Source of the DNA: Spirochaetales bacterium
Lineage (GTDB): Bacteria; Spirochaetota; Spirochaetia; SPDA01
Assembly (NCBI GenBank): GCA_004525155.1
Contig: SPDA01000050.1
Location: forward strand, 1-9,035
DNA: 9,035 nucleotides
Reading direction: 5' to 3'
Shown here: one piece after another, positions 5,711 through 9,035 of the stretch
Layout of the letters: each line of letters opens with the position of its first letter
How positions within the stretch are numbered: position 1 is the first letter of the stretch
Notes under the pieces: model-generated
The model's input: only the letters and a program-made list of their open reading frames with translations
Told to the model about the DNA's origin: nothing
Databases searched by the model: none
Translations under genes and position numbers: made by a program

Positions 5711-6484
5711 ATGAGTATTCGATGGGGTAAAAAGGTCACCAAGGTATCACAGTTGGATGAAGCCGTCTCCGCCGGGTTTGACTGGGTTCAATTGCCTCTT
5801 GCACTCATAACCGAAGCAGCCGACAAGGAATTCCCCCAACGGAAAAAACAGCTCCTGCGCAGCGGTATTAAGTTTGACGTCTGCTCGGTGGACCTGCCGC
5901 AAGATGTCCGTGTAACGCAGAAAGGATTCAACACGTATATCTGGCTCGAATATCTTAAAAAAGCGATTCAGCGCATAACCGACCTGGGCTGCCGTACTTT
6001 GTCCTGGAGCGACGGGAGGGCACGCCTCCTTCCTGTCGAAGGGGACATAATGGGAGCCAAAGAACAAGTGCTGCAGTTTTTGTTCATGCTCGGTGAAATA
6101 GCTGTTAATTACGGCATAACGATTCTCGTGGAGCCCTTGAGCCCCCTGCGCACGAACTTCCTGAATTCGATGGAAGAAATAGAGGAATTCCTTGAACCCC
6201 TGGGAAAGGAAAACATTATGTCGATGATTAGCACCCGCGAATTGCCAGAAGATTTTTTTTCGAAAGAAAAACTCGACCGGTATAAAACCCTCATATCTCT
6301 TATCCGGTTTGAGAAACCCCATGTCCTCGAAGGTACCCGCAGGTGTCCCGAAAAAACCGATGGTTATGACTATTCCGTGTTTGTAAACGCCCTGCACGGG
6401 ATCAATTATAACGGCCCCGTATTGCTTTCCGAAGATGCGGGAAAGGATGGTTTAATGTACTGCAAAGCTCTTTGGGGTTATTAG
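5711..6484 (+). CDS. Xylose-isomerase-like TIM-barrel protein (sugar phosphate isomerase/epimerase superfamily)
   Basis: The ATG at 5711 is preferred because GGAG (5699-5702) is 8 bases ahead of it. The ATG at 5705 would leave only 2 bases and add two residues. The protein is about 257 residues, typical for single-domain members such as sugar epimerases and dehydroshikimate dehydratases. Numbered from the 5705 ATG, family landmarks are ILVEPLSP with metal ligand Glu143, His206 and Arg212 in HVLEGTR (the spacing of metal His and substrate Arg in tagatose epimerases), and Glu243 in LLSED after YNGP. The second metal ligand, normally Asp about 33 residues after the first Glu, falls on Ser176 within IMSMISTREL, and the His three residues later is Glu. 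Metal binding or chemistry may therefore be altered. Its place after two dehydroquinate dehydratase genes suggests a related cyclic acid or sugar substrate, but this is inference. Confidence 0.8.
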   Translation: MSIRWGKKVTKVSQLDEAVSAGFDWVQLPLALITEAADKEFPQRKKQLLRSGIKFDVCSVDLPQDVRVTQKGFNTYIWLEYLKKAIQRITDLGCRTLSWSDGRARLLPVEGDIMGAKEQVLQFLFMLGEIAVNYGITILVEPLSPLRTNFLNSMEEIEEFLEPLGKENIMSMISTRELPEDFFSKEKLDRYKTLISLIRFEKPHVLEGTRRCPEKTDGYDYSVFVNALHGINYNGPVLLSEDAGKDGLMYCKALWGY

Positions 6485-6511
6485 CTGTGCGGAATTAATT
6501 GTCGAAAGTGA

Positions 6512-6745
6512 CTAACCGCCGCCTAATAGGGGAAAGATGCTGACTTTATCTCCATCCTGCAGCTCGGTTCCATGGCCGGCTCTCTTATCGTTCACAAAGA
6601 CGCTCGCAGCATCGGTATCCGTTATATGTATTTCCTCGAGCAGCTCACCAATGGTAACTGCCTTCGTCATTACAAAGCCCTTATCGGCCAAATCCGATCT
6701 TCCTTTCCGAAGTGTCGCGAACAGAGCGATGCCGATCTTCTTCAT
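6512..6745 (-). CDS. MoaD/ThiS-family small sulfur-carrier-like protein
   Basis: A 77-residue ubiquitin-like beta-grasp protein. The family carries sulfur as a thiocarboxylate on a C-terminal Gly-Gly for molybdopterin, thiamin or other syntheses. Seen here are an N-terminal strand (KKIGIALFATLRKG), a helix around residues 30-38 (TIGELLEEI), the VFVNDK and LQDGDKVSIFPL strands, and the terminal LLGGG with Gly-Gly at the very end, as activation requires. AGGAAGG lies about 5 bases ahead of the ATG, and the upstream M24 gene ends 14 bases before it, so the two are co-transcribed. Proteins ending in this SIFPLLGGG style are recalled next to tungsten-dependent aldehyde oxidoreductase genes. No such enzyme and no ThiF/MoeB activator is visible in the window. 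It is the last gene of the minus-strand operon and converges on the TIM-barrel gene with a 27-base gap. Confidence 0.85.
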   Translation of the reverse strand: MKKIGIALFATLRKGRSDLADKGFVMTKAVTIGELLEEIHITDTDAASVFVNDKRAGHGTELQDGDKVSIFPLLGGG

Positions 6746-6759
6746 TTCTTCCTTCCTGG

Positions 6760-7908
6760 TCAGGGATTGGAGAGATACCAGTCATTGCCCGGGGAACTAA
6801 GCAGTTCGTTTCCGGTGCCGGTTATCTCGACCATGTTTTCTATTTTTACATGGCCCGCTTCGTCGTGCAGAAACTCCATTTCGATGGACAGTATCATTCC
6901 TTCCTGCAGAAGATCTCCCGAATTCGTATTGATAACCGGATCCTCATGGTGGACCATGCCGATTCCATGAGCTATGAATCTGCCGTGCGCCCCGAGAGGA
7001 TATTCATCAAGAAAGTCGTTTGCTCCCTGCTGAACGTCGCAGGCTTTCACTCCCGGACGGAGTAAATCGCGTACTGCCTTCTCCAAATCCCGGCATCCCT
7101 GCAGCAGGTCGCCGGCAAGGGACGAGGGCCTGCCGAGACAGCCCATCCGGCACAATTCCACGATGTAGCCGTCAAGCATTCCTCCGGCATCGATGTGAAG
7201 TACCTGATTCCTCCTCCAGATTCTTTTTTCTGACGGCGCTCTGAAAAAACCCGGTCCCGCGCACACGAGGGCATACAGGAAATGAAGGTCCCTTTTACGG
7301 AATTCCTTAGCGGCCTGATTGGCAATCTCCGCGGTTGTTAAGCCTTCCCTGCCCGAGGTCAGGACCGCCGCCAAAGCATCCTGAATCCGCCCCGTTCCAT
7401 CGCGGATTTTCTTGACCTCACCAGGCCTCTTCACTGCCCGTAGTTTGTCCATAATGGGAACGGCGTCGAAAAATTCCGCCCTGGGAAGCTGATCTTTCAA
7501 AATTCCAAAGACGTCCGCCGGGACAGAGGGAAGCTCCAGGGCGATACGCAGAGCGTCAAGTTTCCGTTCCTTCAGCACCTCCACTGTCCTGGCTGCGGTC
7601 GATAGACTCGTTATTTTTTCAGCCTCGTAGCACAGACCCGGCCATGCATCCGCTTCCGCCATCACTTCCTCTTCGCCGGGCCGGCCCACAAAAAAAGAAT
7701 CGTCAAGACTGCCCCTTGGTATGCAGACAAAAGAAAGGTACTGCGTTCTCCGGGCGTGGGCATCCCACATATACAGAGGGTAGTAATAGCCGCCTGTAAG
7801 ATAGCGGGTATTGTGGCGGGTCGAGGCCAGAAGCAATTCCACCCCAGCCTCCTTCATCAGTTCAGCCAGTTTGGCCGCATCAAAGGGTGTCTGTCTTCTG
7901 ATATGCAT
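6760..7908 (-). CDS. M24-family metallohydrolase (Xaa-Pro dipeptidase/creatinase fold)
   Basis: About 382 residues with an N-terminal creatinase-like domain (roughly 1-160, starting MHIRRQTPFDAAKLAELMKE) and a C-terminal pita-bread domain. Aligned to Xaa-Pro peptidases, the metal site reads Asp240 (HIDAGG), Glu251 (VELCR, where Asp is normal), His314 (AHGIG), Glu343 (SIEME) and Glu357 (KIENM). The HHEDPV segment supplying substrate-site histidines is present. Four of five ligands are thus canonical and one is Asp to Glu. The frame is open to a GTG at 7938 with an ATG at 7926. The ATG at 7908 was chosen because it matches the family N-terminus and has AGGTAAT upstream, but this choice is uncertain. 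It may be a peptidase, or a hydrolase or amidase of another small molecule as in creatinase. It lies between the dehydrogenase and the MoaD-like gene. Confidence 0.87.
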   Translation of the reverse strand: MHIRRQTPFDAAKLAELMKEAGVELLLASTRHNTRYLTGGYYYPLYMWDAHARRTQYLSFVCIPRGSLDDSFFVGRPGEEEVMAEADAWPGLCYEAEKITSLSTAARTVEVLKERKLDALRIALELPSVPADVFGILKDQLPRAEFFDAVPIMDKLRAVKRPGEVKKIRDGTGRIQDALAAVLTSGREGLTTAEIANQAAKEFRKRDLHFLYALVCAGPGFFRAPSEKRIWRRNQVLHIDAGGMLDGYIVELCRMGCLGRPSSLAGDLLQGCRDLEKAVRDLLRPGVKACDVQQGANDFLDEYPLGAHGRFIAHGIGMVHHEDPVINTNSGDLLQEGMILSIEMEFLHDEAGHVKIENMVEITGTGNELLSSPGNDWYLSNP

Positions 7909-7944
7909 AATGTTATTACCTGCCATGTATAAGAACACTCAATC

Positions 7945-8976
7945 TCAGAGTTCGAAAAGGCATTTCACCGTTTCCTTATGTTTGAACGCGTCGAAAACCT
8001 CCGCGGCCTGATCCAAAGTATATCGTTTTGTTACAAGAGCCTGGCCAGATATCTTGCCGGTTTCCAGCCAGCCGATTGCCCGCATAAAGTGTTTCTGCAG
8101 AAAAGCCACATCCCCGTAGATCGTCAAGCCTTTTCGGAGGAAGGCGAGGGGCTTGAAATTCGATTCGGGATAGAGCCCGAAAGTAGAAACGCGCCCTTTC
8201 GCAGCTGCGACATCGAGGAGGAAATCCCAGACTTTAGGCGAGCTTGCCGTCTCGATTACGATATCGGCACCCCGGCCGCCGGTGATCTCCATAACGGCTT
8301 CTGCCGGATCCTCTTTACCCGCGTTTACGATATGTGTCGCTCCCAGTTTTTTTGCAATCCCGAACCTTATCTTGTCAATATCAAGCCCTATTACAATCAG
8401 CTTTGATGCGCCCGCCGCAGCCAGAGCCTGCAGGTGCAGCAGGCCGACCGTGCCGGGACCGACAATTACGGCGCTTTCGCCGATTACAGGCTTTACATGC
8501 TCGATGGATCGCACTACGAGACCCAGCGGCTCGAGCAGGGCGGCATCGGCAAACTCCACATTGTCCGGCAATACGTGAACCAGGTCTTCGGAAATGGCCA
8601 TATATTCGGCGAAAGTGCCGTCATAGGTAATACCGATGTGATTCCAATCGGTGCACATATTCTTGTAACCTGTTCTGCAATTGTAGCATTTGCCGCAGCC
8701 TCCCAGTGCCTCGAAACCTACCCGCTGGCCGGCGTTAAGCGTGTTCACTTCTTTTCCTGCTTCGGCTATGATTCCTGCTCCTTCATGGCCCATGACAATT
8801 GGTATAGGTACGGGCTTTCTGCCTTTGTACTGCCCGTTCAGGATAGACATATCGGTATAACACAGTCCGGTAGCCTTGATTTGAATCAGGACCTCCGTCG
8901 GCTTCAGCTTCGGGACAGGCATATCTTTGACAGCATAGGATCCCGCTGTTTGATCAGTCTTCACGATAGCTTTCAT
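7945..8976 (-). CDS. Zinc-dependent alcohol dehydrogenase, medium-chain (MDR) family
   Basis: NAD(P)-dependent oxidoreductase of 343 residues acting on an alcohol or polyol in the cytosol. The catalytic zinc site is Cys39 (GLCYTD), His64-Glu65 (GHEGAG) and Glu149 (LLEPLG). The structural zinc site is Cys94, Cys97, Cys100 and Cys108 (CGKCYNC and NMC). The Rossmann motif is GPGTVG (173-178), and an acidic Asp199 (GLDIDK) at the end of the second strand favours NAD over NADP. The ribosome site TAAGGAG (8984-8990) is 7 bases before the ATG, so the start is firm. A coding frame seems to end 17 bases upstream, so this is probably not the first gene of its operon. It resembles the sorbitol and threonine dehydrogenase branch, but the substrate cannot be assigned from sequence alone. 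Confidence 0.94.
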   Translation of the reverse strand: MKAIVKTDQTAGSYAVKDMPVPKLKPTEVLIQIKATGLCYTDMSILNGQYKGRKPVPIPIVMGHEGAGIIAEAGKEVNTLNAGQRVGFEALGGCGKCYNCRTGYKNMCTDWNHIGITYDGTFAEYMAISEDLVHVLPDNVEFADAALLEPLGLVVRSIEHVKPVIGESAVIVGPGTVGLLHLQALAAAGASKLIVIGLDIDKIRFGIAKKLGATHIVNAGKEDPAEAVMEITGGRGADIVIETASSPKVWDFLLDVAAAKGRVSTFGLYPESNFKPLAFLRKGLTIYGDVAFLQKHFMRAIGWLETGKISGQALVTKRYTLDQAAEVFDAFKHKETVKCLFEL

Positions 8977-8993
8977 GGTGGTTCTCCTTACTT

Positions 8994-9035
8994 TTACGGT
9001 GAATATTCAACAGTGACCGGTTTTCCTTTTTCAAC
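8994..9035 (-). CDS. Probable 3' end of an upstream gene, unidentified (partial)
   Basis: Reading from the right edge of the window on the minus strand, 13 codons translate as VEKGKPVTVEYSP and end in TAA (8996-8994), 17 bases ahead of the dehydrogenase start and just before its ribosome site. The spacing and the sensible peptide suggest the end of a co-directional gene in the same operon. Thirteen residues are too few to name a family, and chance openness cannot be excluded. Confidence 0.35.
   Translation of the reverse strand, partial: VEKGKPVTVEYSP

Noticed and set aside
5747..6397. A 216-codon minus-strand open frame
   Set aside because: It lies entirely opposite the TIM-barrel gene, has no recognisable motif, and the plus-strand frame shows clear family motifs and a ribosome site.

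Overview
The window reads as chromosomal DNA of moderate GC content from a bacterium, tentatively a spirochaete. That placement rests on recalled gene order (priA, def, fmt, then a membrane-anchored PASTA protein, as in treponeme-like genomes) and on an Fmt with the variant signature LHHSLLPKYRGPSPI. It is an inference and was not tested by a search.

Left part (1-3748, + strand): a conserved housekeeping block. It holds the 3' part of priA (replication restart helicase), peptide deformylase, methionyl-tRNA formyltransferase and a single-pass membrane protein with three PASTA-like repeats. def/fmt and fmt/PASTA overlap by 1 and 4 bases, so these three are probably co-transcribed and translationally coupled. 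Def and Fmt work at opposite ends of the formyl-methionine cycle.

Middle (3749-4766): a SET-domain lysine methyltransferase gene on the minus strand meets the PASTA gene stop to stop with no gap. It diverges from a tRNA-Gly(CCC) gene, and each has its own well-spaced sigma70-type promoter. Just after the tRNA, its 3' end plus 20 flanking bases are repeated 183 bp downstream (36 of 38 bases). Between and overlapping the copies lies a 129-bp palindromic, hairpin-rich element of unknown function. The area looks like an integration or duplication scar at a tRNA.

Right part (4767-9035): accessory metabolism in two convergent operons. The plus-strand operon has two tandem type II 3-dehydroquinate dehydratase genes and a xylose-isomerase-like TIM-barrel protein. 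The first dehydratase has all the expected active-site residues; the second has lost two of them. The TIM-barrel protein has lost part of its metal site. The minus-strand operon, read right to left, has the extreme 3' end of an unidentified gene, a zinc-dependent medium-chain alcohol dehydrogenase, an M24 'pita-bread' metallohydrolase with one altered metal ligand, and a small MoaD/ThiS-type protein ending in GGG. Together this suggests a catabolic or modified-metabolite locus built from diverged copies of familiar enzymes, possibly an island entered at the tRNA. Its substrate cannot be read from the sequence.
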